Shown in pieces: positions 8,345 through 20,327 of a DNA stretch of 54,140 bases. The stretch is from Salinispora fenicalii (GTDB lineage Bacteria > Actinomycetota > Actinomycetes > Mycobacteriales > Micromonosporaceae), in NCBI RefSeq assembly GCF_000514815.1, contig NZ_AZWQ01000008.1:122262-176401 (forward strand), written 5' to 3'. The notes beneath the pieces were generated by a model. That model did no database searches, was not told the DNA's origin, and saw only the letters and a list, made by a program, of their open reading frames with translations. A program made the translations under genes and the position numbers. Positions within the stretch are counted from its first letter, which is position 1. Each line of letters opens with the position of its first letter.

Positions 8345-9844
8345 TCAGCCCTGGACGCCGAGGCGCTCCAGGATCAGCTCACGCACGGTCTTTGCGTCAG
8401 CCTGGCCACGGGTGGTCTTCATAACCGCGCCGACCAGGGCACCGGCCGCGGCCACCTTGCCGCCGCGGACCTTGTCGGCGATGGCGGAGTTGGCGGCGAT
8501 CGCCTCGTCCACCGCGGCGGTCAGCGCGCCGGTGTCGGAGACCACCTCCAGATTGCGGTCGGCCATGATCTTGGCCGGCGAGCCCTCTCCCGCGACCACG
8601 TGCTCCAGCACCGTACGGGCCAGCTTGTCGGTGAGCTTGCCGGCGTCAACCAGGCCCTGCAACTCGGCGACCTGCGCTGGGGTGGCGCCGATGTCGGCCA
8701 GTTCCACCCCGGTCTCGTTGGCCCGGCGGGACAGCTCGCCCAGCCACCACTTGCGGGCGGCGGTCGGGGTGGTGCCGGCCGCGATGGTCGCCTCGATCAG
8801 CTCGACCGCACCAGCGTTCAGGATCGACTGCATGTCCAGGTCGGACAGGCCCCACTCCTGCTGGAGCCGACGCCGGTGCAGCCGCGGCAACTCCGGCAGC
8901 GCGGCCTTCAACTCGGCCACCCAGGTCGGGTCCGGCGCGATCGGCACCAGGTCCGGCTCCGGGAAGTACCGGTAGTCGGTCGCGGTCTCCTTGGACCGGC
9001 CGGAGGTGGTCTCCCCGGTGTCCTCGTGGAAGTGCCGGGTCTCCTGGGTGATCCGGCCGCCAGCCGCCAGCACCGACGCCTGCCGGATCATCTCCGAGCG
9101 CACCGCGCGCTCCACCGACCGCAGCGAGTTGACGTTCTTCGTCTCGGTACGGGTGCCCCACTGCTCACCCGGGAGGTTGAGGGAGGTGTTGACGTCGCAG
9201 CGCAGCGACCCCTCCTCCATCCGGACGTCGGAGACGCCGAGCGAACGGAGCACGTCGCGCAGCTCGGTGACGTACGCGCGGGCCACCTCCGGCGCCATCG
9301 CGCCGGCGCCGGGGATCGGCTTGGTGACGATCTCGACCAGCGGGATACCGGCCCGGTTGTAGTCGACCAGCGACTCGGTCGCGCCGTGGATGCGGCCGGT
9401 GGCCCCGCCCACGTGCAGGGTCTTGCCGGTGTCCTCCTCCATGTGCACGCGTTCGATGCTGATCCGCACCGGTTCGCCGTTAACCTCGACATCCAGGTAG
9501 CCGTCCACGCAGAGCGGCTCGTCGTACTGGCTGATCTGGTAGTTCTTCGGCATGTCCGGGTAGTAGTAGTTCTTCCGGGCGAACCGGCACCACTGCGCGA
9601 TCGAGCAGTTCAATGCGAGCCCGATCCGGATGGTCGCCTCCACGGCCGCCCGGTTGGCCACCGGAAGCGAGCCGGGCAGCCCCAGGCAGACCGGGCAGAC
9701 CCGGGTGTTCGGCGCCCCACCGAAGTCGGTCGGGCAACCACAGAACATCTTGGTGTTCGTGCCCAACTCGACGTGGGTCTCCAGGCCGATCACCGGCTCG
9801 TAGCGTGCGACGACCTCGTCGTACGCGGGCAGTGTCGTCGTCAT
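8345..9844 (-). CDS. gatB: Aspartyl/glutamyl-tRNA(Asn/Gln) amidotransferase subunit B
   Basis: GatB (499 residues) is the kinase/tRNA-binding subunit of GatCAB, which converts Glu-tRNA(Gln) and Asp-tRNA(Asn) to the correct amidated forms in bacteria lacking GlnRS or AsnRS. The N-terminus carries the diagnostic [32 protein letters not shown] supplies the zinc-binding Cys residues, and the cradle region includes [11 protein letters not shown] and [14 protein letters not shown]. The C-terminal helical and YqeY-like domains are complete. The ATG at 9842-9844 ([10 protein letters not shown]) is preceded by AGGAGC, and the open frame beyond it is not GatB-like. It lies 13 bases after gatA in a gatC-gatA-gatB operon. 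Confidence 0.97.
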   Translation of the reverse strand: MTTTLPAYDEVVARYEPVIGLETHVELGTNTKMFCGCPTDFGGAPNTRVCPVCLGLPGSLPVANRAAVEATIRIGLALNCSIAQWCRFARKNYYYPDMPKNYQISQYDEPLCVDGYLDVEVNGEPVRISIERVHMEEDTGKTLHVGGATGRIHGATESLVDYNRAGIPLVEIVTKPIPGAGAMAPEVARAYVTELRDVLRSLGVSDVRMEEGSLRCDVNTSLNLPGEQWGTRTETKNVNSLRSVERAVRSEMIRQASVLAAGGRITQETRHFHEDTGETTSGRSKETATDYRYFPEPDLVPIAPDPTWVAELKAALPELPRLHRRRLQQEWGLSDLDMQSILNAGAVELIEATIAAGTTPTAARKWWLGELSRRANETGVELADIGATPAQVAELQGLVDAGKLTDKLARTVLEHVVAGEGSPAKIMADRNLEVVSDTGALTAAVDEAIAANSAIADKVRGGKVAAAGALVGAVMKTTRGQADAKTVRELILERLGVQG

Positions 9845-9857
9845 CGGTGCTCCTGCC

Positions 9858-11333
9858 TCACAGTGCCGGTGGGGTGAACGGGCCGACGGCGCTCTCCAGC
9901 GCGGCCGCGACCCGGTACATCCGGTCGTCGGCCATCGTCGGTGCCATGACCTGCAGGCCGACCGGGAGCCCGTCGGCGAGGCCACAGGGCACCGAGATGC
10001 CCGGCCCGCCGTACAGGTTGCTCGGAATGGTGAACAGGTCGGCCAGGTACATCTGGTACGGGTCGGCGGTGCGCGCCCCGACCGGGAACGCGACGAACGG
10101 CGTCGTCGGCGAGATCAGGGCGTCGACCTGGTCGAAGGCGGTGGTGAAGTCCCGGCTGATCAGCGTGCGAACCTTCTGCGCCTGACCGTAGTACGCGTCG
10201 TAGTAGCCCGAGGAGAGGGCGTACGTGCCGAGCATGACCCGGCGCTTGACCTCCGGGCCGAAACCGGCCTCCCGGGTCGCCGACATGACCTCCTCCAGCG
10301 ACCGGGTGCCGTCGTCACCGACCCGCAGGCCGAACCGGACCCCGTCGAAGCGGGCCAGGTTCGATGAGCACTCACTCGGGGCGATCAGGTAGTAGGCCGG
10401 CAGCGCGTACTGGAAGTGCGGGCAGGAGACCTCGACGACCTCGGCGCCCAGCTTGGTAAGCGTCTCCACCGCCGCCCGGAAGGCCGCCAGCACGCCCGGC
10501 TCGGCTCCCTCCCCGGCGAACTCCCGGACCACGCCCAGCCGAACCCCGGTCAGGTCGCCGCTGGCGCCGAGGCGAGCGGCAGCCACCACGTCCGGCACCG
10601 GCGCGGGGATCGAGGTTGAGTCGAGCGGGTCGTGCCCGCCGATCGCCTCGTGCAGCAGCGCGGCATCCAGCACCGTACGGGCGCAGGGGCCGGGCGTGTC
10701 CAGCGAGGACGAGAAGGCGATCAGGCCGTACCGGGAGGTCCCCCCGTAGGTGGGCTTGACGCCGACGGTTCCGGTGACCGCACCGGGCTGCCGGATCGAA
10801 CCGCCGGTGTCCGACCCGATCGACAGCGGCGTCTCGTACGCGGCCAGGGCGGCCGAGCTGCCGCCGCCGGAGCCGCCTGGGATCCGGCTCAGGTCCCACG
10901 GGTTGTGGGTCGGCCCGAAGGCCGAGTACTCGGTGGACGAGCCCATCGCGAACTCGTCCATGTTGGTCTTGCCCAACATCACCGTGCCGGCCGCCCGCAG
11001 CCGCCGCACGATCGTGGAGTCGTAGGGCGGGCGCCAGTCGGCCAGGACCTTCGACCCGGCGGTGGTCGGTACGCCCTTTGTGGTGAGCACATCCTTGACC
11101 GCCACCGGCACCCCGGCCAGCGGGCCGAGCGGCTCGCCGGCGGCGCGGCGCGAATCCACGTCCCGGGCGGCGGCGAGGGCACCCTCCGTATCAACGTGCA
11201 GGAAGGCGTGCACCCGGTCGTCAACGGCCGAGATCCGATCCAGGTGCGCCTGGGTGACCTCGACCGCCGAGGACTCGCCCCGCGCCACCAGGCCGGCGAG
11301 TTCAGCGGCGGAGAAGCTGGTCAGGTCGGTCAT
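9858..11333 (-). CDS. gatA: Aspartyl/glutamyl-tRNA(Asn/Gln) amidotransferase subunit A
   Basis: GatA (491 residues) is the glutaminase subunit that releases ammonia for GatB. It is an amidase-signature enzyme with a Lys-cisSer-Ser triad: Lys80 (VPVAVKD), Ser155 (PGGSGGGSS) and Ser179 ([12 protein letters not shown]) are all present. The substrate-pocket segment [19 protein letters not shown] is also typical. The length matches the family. The start codon overlaps the gatC stop (ATGA at 11330-11333), indicating translational coupling. Confidence 0.97.
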   Translation of the reverse strand: MTDLTSFSAAELAGLVARGESSAVEVTQAHLDRISAVDDRVHAFLHVDTEGALAAARDVDSRRAAGEPLGPLAGVPVAVKDVLTTKGVPTTAGSKVLADWRPPYDSTIVRRLRAAGTVMLGKTNMDEFAMGSSTEYSAFGPTHNPWDLSRIPGGSGGGSSAALAAYETPLSIGSDTGGSIRQPGAVTGTVGVKPTYGGTSRYGLIAFSSSLDTPGPCARTVLDAALLHEAIGGHDPLDSTSIPAPVPDVVAAARLGASGDLTGVRLGVVREFAGEGAEPGVLAAFRAAVETLTKLGAEVVEVSCPHFQYALPAYYLIAPSECSSNLARFDGVRFGLRVGDDGTRSLEEVMSATREAGFGPEVKRRVMLGTYALSSGYYDAYYGQAQKVRTLISRDFTTAFDQVDALISPTTPFVAFPVGARTADPYQMYLADLFTIPSNLYGGPGISVPCGLADGLPVGLQVMAPTMADDRMYRVAAALESAVGPFTPPAL

Positions 11334-11635
11334 GAAGCCACATCCTCGTCCAGAATCCGTGGTACGCGGAACCGCTGCTCAGCGGCGTCGGGAGCGCCCG
11401 ACAGCGCCTCCTGGGGCGTCAGGCACGACGCCACCACGTCATCGCGCAGCACGTTGGTCAGCGGCACGGAGTGCGACGTCGGCGGAATGTCCGCCGCGGT
11501 GACCTCGCCGACCTGGGCGACTGCCTGAAGGATCACGTCGAGTTGGCCGGCGAGGGTAGCCAGCTCCTCCTCGGTCACGGCGAGCCGCGACAGTCGCGCC
11601 AGGTGCGCGACCTCCTCGCGGGAGATGGCGGCCAT
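11330..11635 (-). CDS. gatC: Aspartyl/glutamyl-tRNA(Asn/Gln) amidotransferase subunit C
   Basis: GatC (101 residues) is the small subunit that wraps around GatA and GatB and stabilises the complex. Typical features are [22 protein letters not shown] at the N-terminus, the [11 protein letters not shown] segment, and the C-terminal RVPRILDED. It is the first gene of the operon, and its stop overlaps the gatA start by four bases. The promoter must lie in 11636-11814, shared with the 3' side of the GGDEF-EAL gene. Confidence 0.95.
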   Translation of the reverse strand: MAAISREEVAHLARLSRLAVTEEELATLAGQLDVILQAVAQVGEVTAADIPPTSHSVPLTNVLRDDVVASCLTPQEALSGAPDAAEQRFRVPRILDEDVAS

Positions 11636-11736
11636 CGGTGCCCCCTTCGTGGCTGTCCTGCTGATCTGTCCGCGCCGACCGCGGGCGGTGCTGCGCTACC
11701 CGCGGTGACCGCAGCGAGTCTATTGCTCCCTCCCGG

Positions 11737-11788
11737 CGCCGCTGCCTCGACTCCCCCCTCGACGCCGCTGCCTCGGCTCCCCCCTCGA
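11737..11788. repeat. Two tandem 26-bp copies upstream of gatC
   Basis: The 26-bp unit at 11737-11762 (CGCCGCTGCCTCGACTCCCC onward) is repeated immediately at 11763-11788 with one changed base. It lies between gatC and the end of the GGDEF-EAL gene. Apart from this repeat I see no gene in 11636-11814. Confidence 0.75.
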
Positions 11789-11814
11789 CGGCGGGGCCGG
11801 CGGGTAGTTGACGG

Positions 11815-14223
11815 TCAACGGGCGGGGCGGGGCCGGACGGCGGCCTCCGGGCCCGCCGTCGGGCGGACCGGACGATACCGGGCCAGCCAGGCGACAAGCT
11901 CCTCAGCCGGCATCGGCCGGGCGTAGAACCAGCCCTGCGCGGCGTCGCAGCCGATCGCGTGCAGCATCCGCCAGGTCCGCTCATCCTCCACCCCTTCGGC
12001 TACCGCCCGCAGCCCGAGTGCCCGGGCCAACTCGACCACCGAGGTGACGATCGCCGCGTCGTCGGCGTCCTCAGTCATCCCCAGCACGAAGGAGCGGTCC
12101 ACCTTCACCTCGGACAGCGGTAGCCGCCGTAGGTGTTGCAGGGAAGAGAAGCCGGTGCCGAAGTCGTCCAGGGCGATCCCCACGCCGAGCCGGTGCAGCC
12201 GGGTGATGGTGGCGAGCACCCGCCGTGGGTCGGCCATCAGCGCCCCCTCGGTAATCTCCAGTTGGAGGCGCTGCGGCGGTATGCCGTGCCGGGCAAGCTG
12301 CTCCGCGATCCGGTCGGCGATCTCCCCGGTGTGCAGGTCCCGGACGCTGACGTTCACGGCCGCCCGGAGGAGCACACCCGCCGCCTGCCACCGCGCCAGC
12401 TGCGTCAGCACGTCATCGATGACCCGGAAGGTGAGCAGGCGCATCACCGCACTCTGCTCGGCCACCCGGATCAGCTCCTCCGGGTCGACCATCCCGCGCC
12501 GGGGATGGCGCCAGCGCAGTAGCGCCTCGACCCCGACCACCTCGCCGGTCGCGATGTCGACCTGCGGCTGGTAGTACATGGTGATCTCACCCGCGCCGGC
12601 CGGGTCGGCCAGCCCGCCGGCGCGTCCCACCGCTGCCCTGAGCTCCGGCCCTCCGGCTCCCTCGGCGACGTCATCAACGGTCCCGCTGGAGGCCGGCGGT
12701 CCGGCCGGGCCGACGGTGGTGCGGCGACGAATCGGGTCGGCCGCGGTGACGATCTGCTGGATCAGCTCGTCGGAGTGGACCAGGTGTACGCGCTGCCGTC
12801 GACCCCACAGCGACCACCGGCCCGGGCTTGGCCCGCCCGTGCCGGGCAGCGCCGCGTCGGCACCACCGATCACCGGGAACGTCGAACCGTTGCGCTCCGG
12901 GTCCGCCCCGCCGCCGTCCGCATCCGGGCGCAGACCGGAACTGAGTACCCGACGCAGGTCGGCGAGGAGACCGAGCCGCTCGGCAGAGTTGTGGTCGGAC
13001 TCGGCCACGTAGACGGCGACCGTGTCGTTGCGCTGCTTCGCGTCGTACATCGCCACATCGGCGTGCCGCATCAGGGTGGTGAAGTCCTCACCATGGTCGG
13101 GGAAGAGCGCGACCCCGATCGACCCGCCGACATCCAGCGGCAGTCCGTCCAGCGTGACCGGCTCGGCCAACGCGGCCACCACCTGGTCGGCCCGGGTGCG
13201 CGCCTCGGCGACATCGGTCAGCCCGGTCAACACGATGGCGAACTCGTCCCCGCCGAGCCGGGCCACCAGGTCCCCGCCGGCGACCTCGGTCAGCCGGGCA
13301 CTCACCTCGACCAGCAGGCGATCGCCGACAGCGTGCCCGAGCGCGTCGTTGACGTGCTTGAACCGGTCCAGGTCGAGCAGGAGCAGCGCCATTCGGGCCG
13401 GCGCCGAACCATCCGCCGCCCGCTCCGCGTGCCGGTGGAGTTCCTCACCGACCTCGGCGACCAGTGCCTTTCGGTTGGCCAGGCCGGTGAGGGGATCGAG
13501 GGCGGAGAGCTGCTGCTGCTCGGCACTGAGCCGAACCATCTGATAGACCGCGAACAGCGGCGCCAACACCAGCGGGACCAGCGCTGCACTCGCCTGGGCC
13601 GCAGTGACCAGCACCGGCGCGAGCAGCAGCAGCGAACCGGTGGAGAGCAGCTCGAGGCCCATCCCCGGCCGCCAACGCACCCCAAAGCGCAGCCACACCG
13701 CCGAGTTGACCAGCCCGTGGTTGACCGCGAACCAGGCGAGCATCGCGCCGCTGACCGCGGCCACGTCGGTCCAGCTCAGTTGCCCGCCACCGAAGAGGTC
13801 GCCCGGGCCGAGGCCGATGAGAACACCAGCGGCGGCGAGGGCGCAGGCGTACTGGCCGGCGTTGAAGGCGATTCGCCAGCTGGCGTGCCCCGATCGGAAC
13901 CCGGATACCACGACCGCCACCACCTGCACGGCGACCGCCGGGCCCAGCCCCCAGCCGAGCAGGATGGCGAAGGTGAAGCAGGTGGACGGAAACACCGCCG
14001 ACGACTGCCGCCGGCCCGGCGGGAGGAACGGCCGGGCGTCTCCGGCGACCGCCAGCACCGCCATGGTCCAGAAGGCGGCGGGCAGCTGGAACACCTGGTC
14101 GGGAAGCGCCAGCAACGGACCCACCGACGTCAGCGTGGCCAAGGCGAGGACCACCGCCACGAAGGCGAAGAACGGCGCGCTCCGTCCTGGTGGGACGAAG
14201 TTGCGCGGGTCGGCCGTCGCCAT
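11815..14223 (-). CDS. Membrane-bound GGDEF-EAL cyclic-di-GMP protein
   Basis: This protein of about 802 residues may both make and break c-di-GMP. The N-terminal ~230 residues hold multiple hydrophobic membrane segments (MASE-like). The GGDEF domain has an intact active site, RLGGDEF at 322-328; the inhibitory RxxD site is replaced by AGGD. The EAL domain has EALLRWRHP (EAL at 566-568), NVSVRDL, EITEGALM, DDFGTGFSSL, KVDRSF and AEGVE, all consistent with an active phosphodiesterase. Oddly, about 115 low-complexity residues (431-546) separate the first EAL helix (ERLGLLADLRRVLSSG) from its first strand (ITMYYQPQ). The ATG at 14221-14223 was chosen after GGAGG; a GTG directly before it is also possible. 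It is inserted between gatC and ligA. Confidence 0.92.
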   Translation of the reverse strand: MATADPRNFVPPGRSAPFFAFVAVVLALATLTSVGPLLALPDQVFQLPAAFWTMAVLAVAGDARPFLPPGRRQSSAVFPSTCFTFAILLGWGLGPAVAVQVVAVVVSGFRSGHASWRIAFNAGQYACALAAAGVLIGLGPGDLFGGGQLSWTDVAAVSGAMLAWFAVNHGLVNSAVWLRFGVRWRPGMGLELLSTGSLLLLAPVLVTAAQASAALVPLVLAPLFAVYQMVRLSAEQQQLSALDPLTGLANRKALVAEVGEELHRHAERAADGSAPARMALLLLDLDRFKHVNDALGHAVGDRLLVEVSARLTEVAGGDLVARLGGDEFAIVLTGLTDVAEARTRADQVVAALAEPVTLDGLPLDVGGSIGVALFPDHGEDFTTLMRHADVAMYDAKQRNDTVAVYVAESDHNSAERLGLLADLRRVLSSGLRPDADGGGADPERNGSTFPVIGGADAALPGTGGPSPGRWSLWGRRQRVHLVHSDELIQQIVTAADPIRRRTTVGPAGPPASSGTVDDVAEGAGGPELRAAVGRAGGLADPAGAGEITMYYQPQVDIATGEVVGVEALLRWRHPRRGMVDPEELIRVAEQSAVMRLLTFRVIDDVLTQLARWQAAGVLLRAAVNVSVRDLHTGEIADRIAEQLARHGIPPQRLQLEITEGALMADPRRVLATITRLHRLGVGIALDDFGTGFSSLQHLRRLPLSEVKVDRSFVLGMTEDADDAAIVTSVVELARALGLRAVAEGVEDERTWRMLHAIGCDAAQGWFYARPMPAEELVAWLARYRPVRPTAGPEAAVRPRPAR

Positions 14224-14304
14224 CACACCTCCCGCGGGTCAGGTCGGCGCACCCATGCGTACGCCGTGCCCCCCATGTAACGCCCCAGGAGCCAGAAATC
14301 CCCG

Positions 14305-14328
14305 TACGACAGTCACGAATCAGTCGTA
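14305..14328. promoter_or_regulatory. Small inverted repeat upstream of the GGDEF-EAL gene
   Basis: TACGAC at 14305-14310 pairs with GTCGTA at 14323-14328, and a second GTCGTA follows at once. The site lies about 80 bases upstream of the GGDEF-EAL start, in the 143-base gap to ligA, next to an AT-richer patch (TAATTAAG) that could hold a promoter. Function is not established. Confidence 0.25.
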
Positions 14329-14366
14329 GTCGTAATTAAGTTGGTATGCGCGCCTGCGGCCGCCGG

Positions 14367-16526
<2,160 letters not shown>

Positions 16527-16675
16527 CTACCCGGGAACCGTATCGGGGCGGTGGGACATTGCGCCGCCCACCCGCCCGCGCCAGCGACGGCGGCAGCAGC
16601 GCATCCCGACGCCGACAAGGCCACGCCTGACCGCCAGCGACGGCGAGGCCACGCCGGGCCCAGCCCGGCCACTCC

Positions 16676-16740
16676 GGCAGCCGAGCTACCGGCGAGGGCA
16701 GCCAGAGCTACTGGCGAGGGGCAGCCAAGCTACCAGCGAG
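16676..16740. repeat. Three degenerate ~22-bp tandem copies in the ligA/MetE-like gap
   Basis: Units of the form GGCAGCC(A)GAGCTACYGGCGAG occur three times in a row. They lie in the 280-base stretch between the ligA start and the MetE-like gene's stop, which otherwise holds no gene I can support. The copies differ at a few bases. Confidence 0.65.
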
Positions 16741-16782
16741 GGGCGGTTAGCCGAGTCCGGCAGCACCCGCGGACCGTGCCGC

Positions 16783-17790
16783 TCACCCCGGCTCACTCAA
16801 CCGCCGTCCCGCGTCCCGGCAGGCGGCCAGGACCGCCCGTGTGTGCCCTCCAGTGGCGTTCGCCAACCCGCAGGCCGGCGTGATGACGACCTGCTCCGCG
16901 AGCTGCCGGCGGGGGAACCCGAGCCGATCCCAGAGCCGGCCCACCCGCTCGGCGACCCGCGCCGACGTCGGTGGGTTGTCGGCCGCCGCCGGTCGCGTGG
17001 GCGCGGCGCCGGCCAGTAGGCCCAGCCCGGCGTCGATCGCCTCACCCAGCGGGTCCAGGTCGGTGACCAGGTCGAGATCGAGGGCCACACCGACCGCACC
17101 GGCCTCCCGAATCAGCTCCAGCGGCACGTCCGGGGCGCAGCAGTGCACCACGACCGGTACGCCAGCGGCGGCGATGACCGCACGCAGCAGGCTGCGGGCG
17201 CGGCCCGGCTCCACCGGCTGATACGTCCCGAACCCGCTCTCGGTCGGCACCCGCCCGGCGAGCACCGCCGGCAACGACGGCTCGTCCAGCTGCAGCAGCA
17301 CCGAGGCCCGCGGTAGCCGGCGCGCGACGGCAGCGACGTGCTCGCGCACCCCCTCAGCCAGGGAGTCGGCCAGGTCCCGCACCGCGCCGGGATCGCGTAC
17401 CAACCGGCCACCCACCGGCAGCTCCACCGCCGCGGCGAGGGTCAGCGGCCCGGCGACCTGGACCTTGACCGGCCCGGCGTACGCCTCGGCCTGCGCGGCG
17501 AGTTGGTCCAGATCCCGCTCCATCAGGTCCCGGGCCCGGCGCCGATCCCGACCGGAGCGGGAAGCAACGCGCCAACGGGCGGCGTAGAGCTCGACCGGGA
17601 ACTCCACCAACAACCCGGCGGTCCGGCCGATCAGCTCCGCGCCCGGGCCACGGGCGGGCAACTCGGGCAGGTGAGGGAGGAGGGGCAGCTCACCGAGGGC
17701 GATCCGCTGGGCCTCCGCGATGTCGGTGCCGGGGAGCGACCCGACACCGGTCGCCGCACCCGCGGGCCACGGCCACGGCTGATCACTCAC
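16783..17790 (-). CDS. Short MetE-like (cobalamin-independent methionine synthase C-domain) protein
   Basis: This 335-residue protein matches only the C-terminal catalytic barrel of MetE. It opens with ATGVGSLPGTDIAEA, and zinc ligands in the MetE style are kept: His216-x-Cys218 (VVVHCCAPD) and Cys307 (ITPACGLAN). LLQLDEPSLPAV and the ending TPACGLANATGGHT are also typical. It lacks the N-terminal half that binds polyglutamylated folate in full-length MetE, so its methyl donor is uncertain. The M. tuberculosis gene next to ligA (Rv3015c) is the same kind. The start is ATG at 17788-17790. Confidence 0.8.
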   Translation of the reverse strand: MSDQPWPWPAGAATGVGSLPGTDIAEAQRIALGELPLLPHLPELPARGPGAELIGRTAGLLVEFPVELYAARWRVASRSGRDRRRARDLMERDLDQLAAQAEAYAGPVKVQVAGPLTLAAAVELPVGGRLVRDPGAVRDLADSLAEGVREHVAAVARRLPRASVLLQLDEPSLPAVLAGRVPTESGFGTYQPVEPGRARSLLRAVIAAAGVPVVVHCCAPDVPLELIREAGAVGVALDLDLVTDLDPLGEAIDAGLGLLAGAAPTRPAAADNPPTSARVAERVGRLWDRLGFPRRQLAEQVVITPACGLANATGGHTRAVLAACRDAGRRLSEPG

Positions 17791-17841
17791 GGTCGAAGAC
17801 TATCCGATTCCGGACGACCACCGCCGGGCCACCCGGGTGGG

Positions 17842-18915
17842 TCAGGCGGCGATGGTGGCGGAGCCGAGCACGATGTCGCCCGCCGGGTCCGGGCGGTAGG
17901 CCACGATCGCCTGGCCGGCCGCCACCCCGCGGACCGGCTGATGCAGCTCGGCCCGGAGCCCGTCGCCGGTCACCGCCACGGTCGCCGGCACCACGTCACC
18001 GTGCGCGCGCAACTGCACCTCGCACTCGACCGGATCAGCCGGCCGGGGCCCGCCGATCCACACCGGGCGCCGCGCCTGCACCTGCGACACCGCCAACGCC
18101 TCGGCCGGGCCCACCGTCACCGTGTTGGTCTTCGGAGTGATCGACAGGACGTAGCGGGGTCGACCGTCCGGGGCCGGGCGGTCCAGGTGCAGCCCGCGCC
18201 GCTGCCCGACGGTGTAGGCGTACGCCCCGGTGTGCCGGCCCACCACCTCGCCGGTGTCGCCGTCGACGACATCGCCCGGCGCCGCACCGAGCCGCTGGGC
18301 GAGGAAACCGCGGGTGTCGCCGTCGGCGACGAAGCAGATGTCGTGCGAGTCCGGCTTGTCGGCCACCGCCAGGCCGCGCCGGGTTGCCTCCGCTCGGACC
18401 TGCGTCTTCGTCGAATCCCCCAGCGGGAACATCGACCGGCTCAGCTGCTCGCGGGTGAGCACGCCGAGCACGTAGGACTGGTCCTTGGCAAGATCGACGC
18501 TACGGCGCAGCAACCCGTCGGCGCCAAGCCGCGCGTGGTGACCGGTGACCACGGCGTCAAAGCCCAGGGCCACGGCGCGGTCCAGCACCGCGGCAAACTT
18601 GATCTTTTCGTTGCAGCGCAGGCAGGGATTCGGGGTACGGCCGGCCGCGTACTCGGCGACGAAATCGTCCACCACATCGGCCTGGAACCGCTCGGCCATG
18701 TCCCACACATAGAACGGGATGCCGAGCACGTCGGCGGCCCGCCGGGCATCCCGGGAGTCCTCCAGCGTGCAGCAGCCCCGGGCGCCGGTGCGATAGGTCT
18801 GCGGGTTGCGGGCTAACGCCAGGTGCACCCCGGTCACGTCATGCCCCGCCTCGGCGGCCCGCGCCGCCGCGACCGCGGAGTCCACGCCGCCCGACATCGC
18901 CGCCAGCACCCGCAC
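17842..18915 (-). CDS. mnmA: tRNA-specific 2-thiouridylase
   Basis: MnmA (357 residues) installs the 2-thio group on U34 of tRNA(Lys/Glu/Gln), taking sulfur from a cysteine desulfurase. The PP-loop SGGVDS (8-13) binds ATP. The catalytic Cys pair is present: Cys101 in [12 protein letters not shown] and Cys194 in [22 protein letters not shown] segments and the C-terminal beta-barrel complete the protein. The GTG at 18913-18915 was chosen because it gives the family N-terminus [13 protein letters not shown] and follows an AAGG; the frame is open further upstream. The partner desulfurase gene lies upstream on the same strand. Confidence 0.93.
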   Translation of the reverse strand: MRVLAAMSGGVDSAVAAARAAEAGHDVTGVHLALARNPQTYRTGARGCCTLEDSRDARRAADVLGIPFYVWDMAERFQADVVDDFVAEYAAGRTPNPCLRCNEKIKFAAVLDRAVALGFDAVVTGHHARLGADGLLRRSVDLAKDQSYVLGVLTREQLSRSMFPLGDSTKTQVRAEATRRGLAVADKPDSHDICFVADGDTRGFLAQRLGAAPGDVVDGDTGEVVGRHTGAYAYTVGQRRGLHLDRPAPDGRPRYVLSITPKTNTVTVGPAEALAVSQVQARRPVWIGGPRPADPVECEVQLRAHGDVVPATVAVTGDGLRAELHQPVRGVAAGQAIVAYRPDPAGDIVLGSATIAA

Positions 18916-19061
18916 CCCGACCACCTTCCCCACGCCGTCGGGCACCGCGGTGGTGCCCGGACGAGCGTAACCACCCCGGCCGCCGCCCCCAAAACCCAGC
19001 ACACCCCGCTTGCCCGGACGGCGCCTACGGAGCGAATCGCTGCCGCCGTGCGGCGCTGGGA

Positions 19062-20237
19062 TCAGCGCGAAGCGCTGAGGCTACCGGCCCGCCGGGCCCG
19101 GTCGACCGCCTCCGGCAGGGCCGCAATCAGCGCGTCGACCTCCTCCGGCGTGCTGGTGTGGCCGAGCGTGAAGCGCAGCGAGGAGCCGGCACGAGCGCTG
19201 TCGGCCCCCATCGCGAGCAGCACATGGCTCGGCTGGGCGACCCCCGCCGAGCACGCCGAGCCGGTGGAGCAGGCGATGCCCTGCGCGTCGAGCAGGAGCA
19301 ACAGCGCATCGCCCGCACAGCCCGGAAAGGAGAAGTGGGCGTTGCCGGGCAGACGATCGTCCGGGTCACCGTTGAGCACCGCCTCCGGCACCGCCTGCCG
19401 CACCCGTGTCACAAGGTCGTCTCGGAGGGCAGCAACCCGGGCCGCGTACTCCTGCTGGTGCCGGACCGCCGTCTCCAGGGCGACCGCGAAAGCGACGATT
19501 CCGGCCGTGTCCAAGGTCCCCGAGCGGACGTCCCGCTCCTGGCCACCGCCGTGCAGCAGCGGGGTCACCGCGACGTCCCGGGCGAGCACCAGGGCACCCA
19601 CCCCAGCCGGCCCGCCGAGCTTGTGCCCGGTCACAGTGAGTGCCGAGACGCCACTGGCGGCGAAGTCCACCGCCACCTGACCGACCGCCTGGATCGCATC
19701 GGTGTGCAGCGGCACCCCGTGCTCGGCAGCCACCGCGGCCAACTCGGCGACCGGCTGGACCGTACCCACCTCGTTGCTGGCCCACATCGTCGTGATCACC
19801 GCCACCTGGTCGGCGGCAGCGGCCAACTCGGCGCGAAGCTGCTGTGGGCTGACCCGGCCGAGGGCATCGACCGGAAGCCAACTCACCTCGGCCTCCTCCT
19901 GCGCGGCCAGCCAGTCGACGGCGTCGAGCACCGCGTGGTGCTCCACCGCACTGGACACCACCCGCGTCCGCCGGCGATCGGCGGACCGGCGGGCCCAGAA
20001 GATGCCCTTGACCGCGAGGTTGTCGCTCTCGGTACCGCCCCCCGTGAAGATCACCTCGGCGGGGCGGGCACCCAGCGCGGCGGCCACCCGCTCACGCGAC
20101 TCCTCCACGCGGCGACGGGCCTGGCGGCCCGCCCCGTGCAGGGCGGAGGCGTTGCCGACCTCACGGGCGGTGGCGACGTACGCCTCCAACGCCACGTCGA
20201 GCATTGGAGTGGTCGCCGCGTGATCCAGGTAAGCCAT
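19062..20237 (-). CDS. iscS: Cysteine desulfurase (IscS/NifS family)
   Basis: This PLP enzyme (391 residues) takes sulfur from cysteine to make a protein persulfide. The N-terminus [20 protein letters not shown], the PLP lysine Lys206 in TGHKLGGP and the active-site Cys329 in [10 protein letters not shown] are all present. It lies just upstream of mnmA with the same orientation, as in M. tuberculosis. This suggests it supplies sulfur to tRNA thiolation, although a housekeeping Fe-S role cannot be excluded. The start is ATG at 20235-20237. Confidence 0.93.
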   Translation of the reverse strand: MAYLDHAATTPMLDVALEAYVATAREVGNASALHGAGRQARRRVEESRERVAAALGARPAEVIFTGGGTESDNLAVKGIFWARRSADRRRTRVVSSAVEHHAVLDAVDWLAAQEEAEVSWLPVDALGRVSPQQLRAELAAAADQVAVITTMWASNEVGTVQPVAELAAVAAEHGVPLHTDAIQAVGQVAVDFAASGVSALTVTGHKLGGPAGVGALVLARDVAVTPLLHGGGQERDVRSGTLDTAGIVAFAVALETAVRHQQEYAARVAALRDDLVTRVRQAVPEAVLNGDPDDRLPGNAHFSFPGCAGDALLLLLDAQGIACSTGSACSAGVAQPSHVLLAMGADSARAGSSLRFTLGHTSTPEEVDALIAALPEAVDRARRAGSLSASR

Positions 20238-20301
20238 CAGAGCCAGCCTAACGACCCGATCTGCGTCGGCCGGAGGCCGGCGGGCCTGCCGCGGGAAGAG
20301 T

Positions 20302-20317
20302 CGCGCCGCGGGGCGCG
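20302..20317 (-). terminator. Weak hairpin after the P-type ATPase gene
   Basis: CGCGCC (20302-20307) and GGCGCG (20312-20317) pair over 6 bp with a 4-base loop, 10 bases after the ATPase stop and in the 90-base gap before the cysteine desulfurase. It is GC-rich and could be chance. Confidence 0.35.
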
Positions 20318-20327
20318 CCAGCGCAGC

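Noticed and set aside
6768..8975. Very long open frame on the plus strand opposite the transketolase-like and gatB genes
   Set aside because: It is antisense to well-supported genes, rich in Arg/Gly/Pro/His with no domain; such frames arise from the extreme GC bias at third codon positions.
9845..9985. Upstream extension of gatB
   Set aside because: The added 47 residues overlap the gatA coding end and are unlike GatB; AGGAGC supports the ATG at 9844.
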